Shown piece by piece: positions 34,442-42,863 of a DNA stretch of 64,000 nucleotides. The stretch comes from Edwardsiella anguillarum. GTDB taxonomy: Bacteria > Pseudomonadota > Gammaproteobacteria > Enterobacterales > Enterobacteriaceae. The stretch lies in assembly GCF_008801815.1 (NCBI RefSeq), contig NZ_VZOX01000006.1, one strand, 5' to 3'. The position numbers and the translations under genes are program-made. Positions within the stretch are counted from its first letter, which is position 1, and every line of letters begins with the position of its first letter. The notes below the pieces were generated by a model. The model was not told where the DNA came from. It was given only the letters and a program-made list of their open reading frames with translations, and ran no database searches.

Positions 34442-36556
34442 GTGAATGTATCCATCGCAGCACTCCTGTATCTTATCCCCACAGCGGTTATTATCGGGTA
34501 TATCTATTGGTACACAACGAAGAGAGCGTCGCGGTTGTCTGCATCCTTTCCCTTTGTCAAAACCAAACAGCGTAAACTGAATCCGGAAGAGCGCCAGGCG
34601 ATTGCGGCCTACCTGCGTGGACTGGATACCGCGACAGAGAGCGCCGACCCGGCGCTGACGCTGCTGCACCAACGTCTGATGCCGCAAGGGGATCGGGTGT
34701 ACTCCGTGACCCACGCGATCACCCGCTATGCCCTGGCTGGCGATACGCCCAGCCAGCACCGCTACTTCTTGGATAACCAAGAAATCCACCTGCCCGCGTT
34801 CTGGGAAAAGTACATCGCCGATGAAAACAGCCTGGAGCTGATCAAAACCGCAACGCTGCCGCTGGTCATAGCCATTAATGGCCATACGCTAGCCGAGAGC
34901 CTGCACAGCCAGCAGCTCCCGACGCCGACGCAGAGCGGCACCGCCTCGATCCGCCGCAGCGAAGGCGATCAGGTCGATCTGTGCGGCGTACGCAGAGAAA
35001 CCCTGGCCGAATATCAGCTGCACCAGCGCAGCGGTGCCCGCCGCGCCATCCCGACGGCGCTGGCCCTGATTCTGCTCAGCGTGGCCCTGATCGTTCCCCC
35101 GACCCTGATGCCATGGCTGCTGGCGTTGGCCGTGCCGCTTCTGGGCTGGGGGCTCTGGTGCCTATACCGCAAACCCGGCGCCGAGCAGCGTAAAGAGATC
35201 CACCTGCTGCGCGGGACCCCCAAGCGCTGGGGGCTGTTTGGCGAATCCTGCGGCGAACAGCTGAGCAACGTCTCCGTCGGCACCCTGGATCTCCTGTATC
35301 CGCCCCACTGGCAGCCCTATATCCACCCGGATATCGGTCATCCGACCGATATCGAGATTTACCAAAACCGTCAGGTGGTACGCCAGGGGCGCTTCCTCTC
35401 CCTCAGCGATGAGGCCACCCAGTTTCCGCTACAGCCGTGGGGGCGCAGTGCGCTGCTGGGGGCCGCTGCGCTGATCGCGCTGCTGCTCCTGCTGACCACG
35501 CAGTCGCTGAGTATCCCCCTGAAGATCAGCTCCGCCTGGCTACACGGCGCCCAAACCCTCTCCGCCACCAGCGTGAAGCAGCTGACGGAGATGCCGCTGC
35601 AGGTCGGGGATATCCTGGATCTGCGCGGCAACGGAATGTGCCACGTACCCGCCTTCTATCAAGAGGGCGAACGCTACCCCTTCATGCCCTTCGACTGCAG
35701 CACCATTTATTGGGGCACCGCCTCGCCGATGGCGGATCCGAGCTCCGATACCATCAATAATGCCGCCGCGCTGCAGTCTACCGTCACCCGCCAGCTAACC
35801 GCCAGCGACAGCGATAGCAAGGTGAGTCCGGCCCTGGCCAGCGCCATTCAGAAATCGGGGATGATCCTGCTGGATGACTTTGCCGGGATCGTCCTCAAGA
35901 CCGAGGCCCTGTGCGCGCAGAAAAATGAATGTACCCGGCTCAAGAACTCACTGGTGAACCTGGGCAACAGCAAATCATGGCCCGCGCTGCTGAAAAAAGC
36001 GCACGGCGGAGGACTGGAGGGGGTCAATGTTCTCATGCGACCGGCCAGCGCCCGCCAGCTGACCAATATCGTCAACAGCGCGGTATCTTCATTTTATTAT
36101 CGTGAAACCCATAAGGCGGCGCAGCTGCTAGCCGTTACGCCGCCGGGGGGATTTTTAATCAGCAGCGATGAGGGCCATCAGTGGGTATCTCACCCACAGC
36201 CCAGCGTTTCACTGTATGACTACAGTCCGGTCGATCAGTGGCGCGAGCTGGAAAATCTGTCGCGCCTGCTGCTGAATACCCCTTTCCGGGCCCACGGCGT
36301 GATCACGGAGATCAGCACGGATGCCAACGGCACGCGTCGTATCATGCTGCACAGCCAGCCGGACGGATTAACCCTGTGGCGCTATCTGTTAATGACGCCG
36401 CTACTGCTGGCGCTCTGCGTGACCCTGGCGGTCAACGCCACGCTGTTCGTGCGACGCCTACGCGGCGCGCTGGCGCGTATTCCGGCGATCCAACGTTACT
36501 ACGAGCAGTGCATCAATCATAAGATCATGCCGTTCGATCTGCCGCCGCGCCCTTAA
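34442..36556 (+). CDS. igaA: Rcs phosphorelay attenuator IgaA
   Basis: 704 residues from GTG 34442 (MNVSIAALLYLIPTAV), close to the E. coli length of 711; the 19-codon extension upstream has no signal. An N-terminal helix, a cytoplasmic domain (THAITRYALAGDTPSQHRYFLD, LRGTPKRWGLFGE), a helix near residue 340-360, a large periplasmic domain with the conserved cysteines (GMCHVPAF, PFDCSTI, CAQKNECTRLKN) and a C-terminal helix are visible. It restrains RcsD-RcsC signalling and is normally essential. Confidence 0.94.
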   Translation: MNVSIAALLYLIPTAVIIGYIYWYTTKRASRLSASFPFVKTKQRKLNPEERQAIAAYLRGLDTATESADPALTLLHQRLMPQGDRVYSVTHAITRYALAGDTPSQHRYFLDNQEIHLPAFWEKYIADENSLELIKTATLPLVIAINGHTLAESLHSQQLPTPTQSGTASIRRSEGDQVDLCGVRRETLAEYQLHQRSGARRAIPTALALILLSVALIVPPTLMPWLLALAVPLLGWGLWCLYRKPGAEQRKEIHLLRGTPKRWGLFGESCGEQLSNVSVGTLDLLYPPHWQPYIHPDIGHPTDIEIYQNRQVVRQGRFLSLSDEATQFPLQPWGRSALLGAAALIALLLLLTTQSLSIPLKISSAWLHGAQTLSATSVKQLTEMPLQVGDILDLRGNGMCHVPAFYQEGERYPFMPFDCSTIYWGTASPMADPSSDTINNAAALQSTVTRQLTASDSDSKVSPALASAIQKSGMILLDDFAGIVLKTEALCAQKNECTRLKNSLVNLGNSKSWPALLKKAHGGGLEGVNVLMRPASARQLTNIVNSAVSSFYYRETHKAAQLLAVTPPGGFLISSDEGHQWVSHPQPSVSLYDYSPVDQWRELENLSRLLLNTPFRAHGVITEISTDANGTRRIMLHSQPDGLTLWRYLLMTPLLLALCVTLAVNATLFVRRLRGALARIPAIQRYYEQCINHKIMPFDLPPRP

Positions 36557-36637
36557 CGTGCGGCATGACAAGGTGGCGCCAGGAAAATATACTGGGCGAC
36601 GCGATCCCGCCCTACATGCGTTTTCCGGAGTACGCCC

Positions 36638-37330
36638 ATGGTTCCCACCCTCGACTGGAATGACATCGACACCGTCCTGCTGGATATGGACGGCACGCTG
36701 ATCGATCTGGCCTTTGACAACTACTTTTGGCTAACGCTGGTACCGCAGACCTTAAGCGAGACGCGCGGCATTTCCCGCGCCGATGCTCAGGCGCTGATCC
36801 TGCGGGAGTACCAGGCGGTACTAAACTGGTACTGTTTCGACTACTGGCGTGAGCGCCTGGGGCTGGATATTCACCGCATGACCCTTGAGCAGGGCGCGCG
36901 GGTACGGGTGCGTCAGGATACGCTGCCGTTCCTGGATGCCCTGCGCGCCAGCGGGCGCCGTACCATTCTGCTGACCAACGCCCACCCGCACGGGTTGGCG
37001 ATGAAGATGGCGCAGACCGGGCTGGATAGCCACCTTGATATACTCTATTCCACCCACCGCTTTGGCTATCCCAAAGAGGATCAGCGCCTGTGGCGAGCGG
37101 TACAGCATCAGTGCGGGCTGGATCCAGCCAGAACGCTGTTTATTGACGATGCCGAACCGATCCTCGACGCCGCGCACCAGTTCGGTATCCGCTACTGCCT
37201 GGGCGTCAGTAATCCCGACTCCGGTAGGCCGGAAAAACGCTTTGCCCGCCATCCGGCGATGAGCGACTACCGCGCCCTACTGCCGGCCATCACCGCCGGT
37301 GGGCCCGAGAACGACAGGAGGGCACAATGA
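36638..37330 (+). CDS. yrfG: GMP/IMP nucleotidase YrfG
   Basis: 230-residue HAD phosphatase: DMDGTLIDLAFDN (motif I), LLTNAHPHG (motif II), GYPKEDQRLW (motif III lysine) and FIDDAEPILDAA (motif IV). The E. coli enzyme dephosphorylates purine mononucleotides. It overlaps hslR by 4 nt (ATGA). Confidence 0.94.
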   Translation: MVPTLDWNDIDTVLLDMDGTLIDLAFDNYFWLTLVPQTLSETRGISRADAQALILREYQAVLNWYCFDYWRERLGLDIHRMTLEQGARVRVRQDTLPFLDALRASGRRTILLTNAHPHGLAMKMAQTGLDSHLDILYSTHRFGYPKEDQRLWRAVQHQCGLDPARTLFIDDAEPILDAAHQFGIRYCLGVSNPDSGRPEKRFARHPAMSDYRALLPAITAGGPENDRRAQ

Positions 37331-37737
37331 AAGCCAGCGCCCAACAGGAGCAGGAGGGCGTCCGCCTGGATAAATGGCTGTGGGCGGCCCGCTTTTATAA
37401 AACCCGCGCCGTTGCCCGCGACATGATCGATGGCGGCAAGGTGCACTACAACGGGGTGCGCGGCAAGCCGAGCCGCAGCGTAGAGATCGGCGCCGAGATC
37501 CGCCTGCGTCAGGGCAATGACGATCGTACGATCATCGTGACCGCCCTCAGCGCCCAGCGCGGCGGCGCGGAGCAGGCTCGTCTGCTGTATCAAGAGACCG
37601 CGCAGAGCATTGCCAAGCGCGAGGCGATTGCCCAGGCCCGCAAGATGAACGCGCTGAGCATGCCGCACCCGGATCGGCGTCCCGATAAAAAAGAGCGTCG
37701 CAATCTGCTTAAATTTAAACACGGCCAGTCGGAATGA
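37327..37737 (+). CDS. hslR: Ribosome-associated heat shock protein Hsp15
   Basis: 136 residues with an S4 RNA-binding domain at the N-terminus (RLDKWLWAARFYKTRAVARDMIDGGKVHYNG) and a basic C-terminal helix. It binds 50S subunits carrying a stalled peptidyl-tRNA. Coupled to yrfG upstream; hslO follows after 23 nt. Confidence 0.95.
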   Translation: MKASAQQEQEGVRLDKWLWAARFYKTRAVARDMIDGGKVHYNGVRGKPSRSVEIGAEIRLRQGNDDRTIIVTALSAQRGGAEQARLLYQETAQSIAKREAIAQARKMNALSMPHPDRRPDKKERRNLLKFKHGQSE

Positions 37738-37760
37738 CCGGCGCCTGAAGAGAGATAACT

Positions 37761-38642
37761 ATGTCCCATCACGACCAATTACATCGCTACCTGTTTGACC
37801 ATCTGGCCGTACGCGGCGAGCTGGTCAACGCCAGCGCCACCTATACTCGCATACTGGAAAATCACGACTACCCGGCCGCGGTACGCGTGCTGCTGGGCGA
37901 ACTGTTGGTCGCCACCAGTCTGCTGACCGCCACCCTGAAGTTCGACGGCGATATCACGGTACAGCTGCAGGGTGACGGCCCGCTGAAGCTGGCGGTGATC
38001 AATGGCAACCATCGTCAGGAGATGCGCGGCGTCGCCCGTCTGCAGGGCGATATCGCCGACGGCAGCAGCCTGAAGCACATGCTGGGCAATGGCGTAATGG
38101 TGATCACCATTACGCCGAAAGAGGGGGAGCGCTATCAGGGCGTCGTGGCGCTGGAGGGCGAGACGCTGGCCAGCTGCCTGGAGGCCTACTTCATGCAGTC
38201 CGAGCAGCTGCCGACCCGCCTGTTTATGTTCACCGGGGAGCAGGACGGTCAACCGGCGGCGGCCGGTATGCTGCTGCAGATCCTGCCGACGCAGCCCAAT
38301 AACCTCGACGACCTGACTCACCTGTCGCACCTGACCGCGACCGTAACCCCGCAGGAGCTGTTTACGCTGCCCGCCGACGAGGTGCTGTACCGCCTGTACA
38401 ATCAGGAGCAGGTAACCCTGTTTGAACCACAGCCGATCACCTTCCGCTGCGGCTGCTCCCGCGAGCGCAGCGCCAGCGCGCTGATGAGCCTGCCGCCCCA
38501 GCAGCTGGAAGAGCTGTTGGCGGAGCGCGGCAGCATCGATATCCACTGCGACTACTGCGGTAGCCACTACCTGTTCGATCGGGTCGATATCGACGCGTTA
38601 CGCGCCGGTGCACAGCCGGGCGAAGCGGGCCCGCTGCACTAA
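37761..38642 (+). CDS. hslO: Redox-regulated chaperone Hsp33
   Basis: 293 residues. The zinc redox switch is intact at the C-terminus: CGC (Cys230, Cys232) and CDYC (Cys263, Cys266). Oxidation of these cysteines releases zinc and activates the holdase. The N-terminal core contains GNHRQEMRGVARL. In E. coli yhgE and pckA come next; here a respiratory gene cluster is inserted. Confidence 0.96.
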   Translation: MSHHDQLHRYLFDHLAVRGELVNASATYTRILENHDYPAAVRVLLGELLVATSLLTATLKFDGDITVQLQGDGPLKLAVINGNHRQEMRGVARLQGDIADGSSLKHMLGNGVMVITITPKEGERYQGVVALEGETLASCLEAYFMQSEQLPTRLFMFTGEQDGQPAAAGMLLQILPTQPNNLDDLTHLSHLTATVTPQELFTLPADEVLYRLYNQEQVTLFEPQPITFRCGCSRERSASALMSLPPQQLEELLAERGSIDIHCDYCGSHYLFDRVDIDALRAGAQPGEAGPLH

Positions 38643-38660
38643 TCATCTCATCACCTTTCC

Positions 38661-38685
38661 ACGGGGGAATTATCCCCCGTTTTTA
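38661..38685 (+). terminator. Terminator downstream of hslO
   Basis: ACGGGGGA (38661-38668) and TCCCCCGT (38673-38680) with a 4-nt loop, followed by TTTT. It separates hslO from the next operon. Confidence 0.88.
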
Positions 38686-38869
38686 TTCATTATTTTATTT
38701 TGATTAAGCCAAATAATATTAAACGCAGATTATCCCCTACCTCTTTTTAATGATCCGCCATTTTTTGATCCCTCTCTCTGTTCTCTACGCCCACGCCACC
38801 TAGAATTTAATCCGCCTGCCAGAAAATAAAAATAAAAACAGAATATATTTATATTTAATGGGATAATCT
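38686..38869 (+). promoter_or_regulatory. AT-rich promoter region of the MccA-type cluster
   Basis: 184 bp of markedly AT-rich DNA between the hslO terminator and the ferredoxin gene. TTGATTAAGCCAAA (38700-38713) has one perfect FNR half-site and a poor second half. GGGATA about 5 nt before the ATG is a weak ribosome-binding site. No other operator is recognisable. Confidence 0.4.
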
Positions 38870-39505
38870 ATGAAATATTATTCACGCCGCAGCATTATTG
38901 CTGGCGCCGGATTTATTTTGCTAGCGCCTGGCATACTGCTATCCAGCCCCACGCGCAAACGGCAGCAGTTTGCCCTGATCCACGATCAGTCAAAGTGCGT
39001 CGGCTGCAATGAGTGTATCCACGCTTGCAACCGCCTCAACCGGGTCGCCCCCGGCTATGCCCGGCTGGCCATCATCCCGCTGCCCGCCGATGATCCGTAT
39101 GCGACCACGCCGCCCCACTTTCGCCACGGCTGCCAGCACTGCGATCCGGCACCCTGCCAGGAGGTCTGCCCCAGTCAGGCGACCTACCGCGATGCGCATG
39201 GTCTGATACAAATCGATGCCCGACGCTGCTCAGGCTGCGGCTACTGTATCCGCGCCTGCCCCTACCAGGCGCGCTATCTGCACCCGCAGCGCCGCGTCGC
39301 CGATAAGTGCGACTTCTGCAGCGCGACGCGCCTGCGCCATGGCTATATCCCCATCTGCGTACGCATCTGCCCCTATCATGCGCTCAGCTTCGGTGAGATG
39401 GGCTCCGCGGCATTCGATCTGAAGCTGGCGTTGGCGCCCCACTATCAGCACCACCTGGCTGGCACGCGTCACAGCCGCGTCTACCGCCTCACCGCCGATG
39501 ACTAG
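38870..39505 (+). CDS. Exported four-cluster ferredoxin (MccC/NrfC/PhsB type)
   Basis: 211 residues. The N-terminus has a twin-arginine-like signal (SRRSIIAGAGFILLAPG) without the usual Phe-Leu-Lys, followed by four cysteine quartets: Cys43/46/49/53, 88/91/96/100, 120/123/126/130 and 147/150/163/167. This is the pattern for four [4Fe-4S] clusters in the electron-transfer subunits of periplasmic reductases (NrfC, TtrB, PhsB, MccC/SirC). It is the first gene of the cluster, 9 nt before a cytochrome b gene. It should relay electrons from the membrane cytochrome to the octaheme protein downstream. Family is secure; the partner is inferred from gene order. Confidence 0.88.
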   Translation: MKYYSRRSIIAGAGFILLAPGILLSSPTRKRQQFALIHDQSKCVGCNECIHACNRLNRVAPGYARLAIIPLPADDPYATTPPHFRHGCQHCDPAPCQEVCPSQATYRDAHGLIQIDARRCSGCGYCIRACPYQARYLHPQRRVADKCDFCSATRLRHGYIPICVRICPYHALSFGEMGSAAFDLKLALAPHYQHHLAGTRHSRVYRLTADD

Positions 39506-39514
39506 GAGCCGCCG

Positions 39515-40300
39515 ATGACCGCCGAACAACTGCAATCCTACCTCATGCAACGCACCGTCGCCGATTCGCCCGATGCGTGGCCCGGATGGCTGATAGCGCT
39601 GACTCTGGCCTGGCTTGGGCTGTGCGCGCTGCTGACGCTGCACGCCCTGCTACACCGCCGTCTTTGCCCCCCGCCAGCGCAGCGGCGCGACGCTGAGCGC
39701 CTCTATCTTTACCCGCGTGTCCTGCGGCTGTGGCACCTACTCAATGCGCTGCTGTTCCTGTTTTTGCTGTTCAGCGGGCTGTTGCTCCACGCGGCCCCGC
39801 TCCCCCTGGCAGCCACCCGCTGGCTGGTGCGCTGGCATCCCTACGCGGGCTATCTACTGCTGGGGCTATGGTGCGGCTTTATCCTGCTCAACGCGCTGGG
39901 AGCCAACGGCGTTCACTACCGCATCCGCTGGCGGGGGATCGCGGCGCGCTGCCGGTGCCAGGCCTACTTTTACCTGTTCGGTATTTTTCGCGCCGCACCG
40001 CACCCCTTCCACGCCAGCCCAACGCAAAAGTTTAACCCGCTACAGCAGCTAGGCTACTGCGCGGTGATGTATCTCATGGTGCCTGCGCTATTGCTCAGCG
40101 GTCTCGGTCTCGCCCATCCCCTATTCCTGCCCGAAGGAACCGCCTACTGGGTATTACAGGGACACCTTTTACTCTCATTCTTTATTTTAATGTTTATTAG
40201 CGTACATATTTATCTCTGCACGCTGGGTGACACGCCCGGAGAAATTTTTATGGCCATGGTGGATGGCTATCACCGCCACCATGCAACAGAAAATGAATAA
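39515..40300 (+). CDS. Membrane cytochrome b quinol oxidase subunit (PhsC/cytochrome b561-like)
   Basis: 261 residues with about five hydrophobic helices: near 25-46, 73-95, 108-128, 185-207 and 215-239. Histidines placed for heme b ligation include LWHLLN in helix 2, the His near RWHPYAGY, QGHLLLS and SVHIY in the last helix. This is the layout of thiosulfate-reductase/formate-dehydrogenase-type cytochrome b subunits that oxidise quinol. It takes the place of the NrfD-like MccD/SirD found in known mcc/sir loci. AGGAG precedes the ATG. Family assignment is from topology and histidine placement, so the exact subfamily is uncertain. Confidence 0.78.
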   Translation: MTAEQLQSYLMQRTVADSPDAWPGWLIALTLAWLGLCALLTLHALLHRRLCPPPAQRRDAERLYLYPRVLRLWHLLNALLFLFLLFSGLLLHAAPLPLAATRWLVRWHPYAGYLLLGLWCGFILLNALGANGVHYRIRWRGIAARCRCQAYFYLFGIFRAAPHPFHASPTQKFNPLQQLGYCAVMYLMVPALLLSGLGLAHPLFLPEGTAYWVLQGHLLLSFFILMFISVHIYLCTLGDTPGEIFMAMVDGYHRHHATENE

Positions 40301-40379
40301 ATGGCGGAAAATAAAAAACACCACACCGCTGAATATAACTCTCCATCGCACCGCGCTTTATTAAGTCAAGGAGCTGACG

Positions 40380-42383
40380 ATGAAAATACCCACCCGCTTA
40401 ATCTGTCTCATTATAGGAATGTGCTGTACGTCATTAATGGCGGCGTCAGAGCTGGTCGCCCAACCGTCACCGCAGACCGAGACGGCATCGACGGCGCGTA
40501 TCGACCTCAACCGCAACGACGGTATTCCAGAAAAGCCTCGTACTCTGCTGGAGTACGTAGGACAAGAAAAGGATTTTTTCGCCTATCTGCGTGAACATCA
40601 CCCGATGTTCAAGTACGAGTCCGCCGGGCGCCTGGTTGGACAATACAGCATCAGCGATCGCCAGGAGGAGTTTGTCGACTTCGGCGGCGGCGATAAATAT
40701 GCCGCCAAGCAGGGTCGCCCAACCGCGATCACCTACCGGCTCGGCTTTGAGTCTATCCTCGACTTCCCCAATAAATATGTCGGCCCGGAGAAGTGTGGCG
40801 AGTGCCACCCAGCCCAGTACCAAGCCTGGGAACGTTCACGCCACGCCAAAACCGTCCGATTCCCCAGCGAAATGGTTGAAATTCCCGACGGCGATCTGAA
40901 CCGTGGACTGTACGGTAGCAAGGCTTCCGTCTTACCCCAGGGCATTACGGCAGACGCCATTTACGCAGTGATCGGAACGCCACGGACCAAATATGGGTTT
41001 ATCGACGGCTGGATGGTCCGCGGAACCTACCATATCGAGGACGGACTGCTCAGGGACGGCACCGGCACCATGGTTGCCGGCGGTAATCAGTTCTCCCGCG
41101 GGTGGGCCCAGTTCATCACGCCGGACATGGCGAAAAAGATCGCCAGCTTCGTCCCGGGATTCCCCACCAAGCTGGAGGACTTCGGCTCCCAGGGGTCCAG
41201 CGTCTGGGGGATGACCTCTTACGGAGCATCCAACCGCACCCGAATGCTGTTTCAGCCTGCCAGCGCCTACTGTGAGGTGTGCCACTCCATGAAGTTTGAC
41301 TTCAACAGCAGCGAGGAGTTTATCGCCGCGCTGGGCAAACCGGAGGAGCTGCGCAAGCATACCATCGCCAAGGGGATTAGCTGCGAAGAGTGCCATGGCG
41401 CGGGCGCCCATCTGTACGGCGCCCGCGGGGCCGGTATCCCCTCGAACTGCGAGCGCTGCCATCAGCGCTTCGCATACAATGAGGCCGATGCCGAGGCCAA
41501 CCCGCTAAAACCATTTAACAGCTATTTCAAATCATCCTGCCCCTCCTGCGGCACCGAGGGTTCGCAGATGTACAGCACCGTCCACTATGAGAAAGGCATG
41601 CGCTGCAGTACCTGCCACGATCCCCATGCCGTCACAGCCAATGACTGGAAGGAGGGGTTTACCAAGACCACGCTGAAAAAGCAGTGCCAGGATTGCCACA
41701 CCGAGCAGGCCGAATTCTTCGCTCAGGGCGATACCCACGGGCAAAGCAGCTGTACCGCCTGTCATATGCCCAACATGGGAAGCTGTGAAAACTTTGCCAC
41801 GATCCAGTTCCCCGATATGGCCGGATTCGACAACGTACGGCGCGCCCATATCTGGAAAATCCGGGTAGACGAGACGGCAAAGACCCTCAATCCCCCGGAG
41901 GGAAAACCCCGTACCGCCGATATCAAAGGCTGGAGCATCGCCAAACAGGATGGCAAACCTTACCTGGATCTGATGTGGTCCTGCGGACGGACAGCGTTCA
42001 GCGATAGCGACGTGGTCGAAGGCGGCGGATGCCACAGCCCGGTGCAGACGGTACTTTCTGAGCGGCTGCAGTTTAAGGATCAGGAGAGCATCTATGCCAA
42101 GGTGGTGGAGTGGCAAACGCCGGTCAGGGACGGCTACGTGCGTATTCGCAGCGGGCTGGCACGCATCGAAAAACGTCTGGCGAAGGCACCCACGCTGGCT
42201 CTGAGCGATAGGGTACAAATCCGGCTGCTCAGCGGTCAGGCGCGTTCGCAGGCAGATCTGATCGAAAAAGACGGCTCCTGGGGACTGCACGCGCCCAACT
42301 ACGCCAAGACCCGTATGGAAGAGGCCCTGCTGTATATCGAACAGGCTGAAACGATCCTCAATGAAGGCAAGGCGCCCAAATAA
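40380..42383 (+). CDS. mccA: Octaheme cytochrome c, MccA/SirA-type heme-copper sulfite reductase
   Basis: 667 residues with a Sec signal peptide (cleavage near residues 21-22, LMAAS). Seven CXXCH heme sites start at Cys139, 298, 335, 357, 409, 436 and 458. An eighth, Cys535 to Cys551-His552, is CX15CH. That unusual motif is, as far as I know, the hallmark of MccA, the dissimilatory sulfite reductase that reduces sulfite to sulfide in the periplasm of Wolinella and Shewanella. Non-heme cysteines 387, 390 and 469 are candidates for the copper site next to the catalytic heme. It is preceded by ferredoxin and cytochrome b genes and followed by a secreted rhodanese. Octaheme tetrathionate reductase, Hao and ONR types lack the CX15CH site. 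Substrate specificity is inferred from the motif. Confidence 0.87.
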   Translation: MKIPTRLICLIIGMCCTSLMAASELVAQPSPQTETASTARIDLNRNDGIPEKPRTLLEYVGQEKDFFAYLREHHPMFKYESAGRLVGQYSISDRQEEFVDFGGGDKYAAKQGRPTAITYRLGFESILDFPNKYVGPEKCGECHPAQYQAWERSRHAKTVRFPSEMVEIPDGDLNRGLYGSKASVLPQGITADAIYAVIGTPRTKYGFIDGWMVRGTYHIEDGLLRDGTGTMVAGGNQFSRGWAQFITPDMAKKIASFVPGFPTKLEDFGSQGSSVWGMTSYGASNRTRMLFQPASAYCEVCHSMKFDFNSSEEFIAALGKPEELRKHTIAKGISCEECHGAGAHLYGARGAGIPSNCERCHQRFAYNEADAEANPLKPFNSYFKSSCPSCGTEGSQMYSTVHYEKGMRCSTCHDPHAVTANDWKEGFTKTTLKKQCQDCHTEQAEFFAQGDTHGQSSCTACHMPNMGSCENFATIQFPDMAGFDNVRRAHIWKIRVDETAKTLNPPEGKPRTADIKGWSIAKQDGKPYLDLMWSCGRTAFSDSDVVEGGGCHSPVQTVLSERLQFKDQESIYAKVVEWQTPVRDGYVRIRSGLARIEKRLAKAPTLALSDRVQIRLLSGQARSQADLIEKDGSWGLHAPNYAKTRMEEALLYIEQAETILNEGKAPK

Positions 42384-42440
42384 GGTCGGTCGCCGGAGGC
42401 CCCGCGCCGCCCGGCGACACCCATCACCAAGGAGATCATC

Positions 42441-42863
42441 ATGATACGTTCCCCGTCACCGACCGCGATGCTGCTGGTGCTGACCATCGTCTCCGGCACG
42501 GTCTGCGCCACCGATGCGCCAACGCCGGAGGCCCATGAGCCATCCGTTATCAGTATGCGGGCAGCCGAGGCACTGCTGGGCAAACCCAACGTCTATTTCC
42601 TTGACGCCAACACGCCGGAGATCTGGCAACAGGGGCATATTCCCGGTGCGATCTACATCAACCAGGCCAACTGGCCGGTGCTGCTGCCGGCCGATCGCCG
42701 GGCCACGCTGATCTTTTACTGTGCCAACCGGCTGTGTATGGCCAGCTACGATGCCGCCGGCACGGCGATGAGCCTCGGCTATCGGCAGGTCTTTCATATG
42801 GCGGACGGTATCTTCGGCTGGATCACCTCCGGCCGCGCCATCGAAAAGGCGGATACCGCATAG
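42441..42863 (+). CDS. Secreted single-domain rhodanese
   Basis: 140 residues. A signal peptide (TAMLLVLTIVSGTVCATDA) is followed by one rhodanese domain: VYFLDANTPEIWQQGHIPGAIYI, then FYCANRLC with the expected nucleophile Cys94, and MADGIFGWITSG. A second cysteine (Cys99) closes the active loop, which differs from the usual CXXGXR. AAGGAG lies before the ATG, 57 nt after the octaheme gene. It probably carries periplasmic sulfane sulfur, for example from thiosulfate or polysulfide, and could generate sulfite for the reductase. The open frame continues 41 codons past its TAG. Confidence 0.83.
   Translation: MIRSPSPTAMLLVLTIVSGTVCATDAPTPEAHEPSVISMRAAEALLGKPNVYFLDANTPEIWQQGHIPGAIYINQANWPVLLPADRRATLIFYCANRLCMASYDAAGTAMSLGYRQVFHMADGIFGWITSGRAIEKADTA

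Noticed and set aside
38700..38713. FNR site before the ferredoxin gene
   Set aside because: Only one half-site is good (TTGAT); the second half (CCAAA against ATCAA) is too poor to call, so it is only mentioned within the promoter region.
40301..40594. 97-codon frame between the cytochrome b and octaheme genes
   Set aside because: Its second half overlaps the signal peptide and start of the octaheme gene in another frame, and it has no recognisable domain or good ribosome-binding site.
40380..42383. Octaheme tetrathionate reductase, NrfA or hydroxylamine oxidoreductase as the identity
   Set aside because: None of these families has a CX15CH heme site; NrfA-type CXXCK and Hao cross-link features are not seen.
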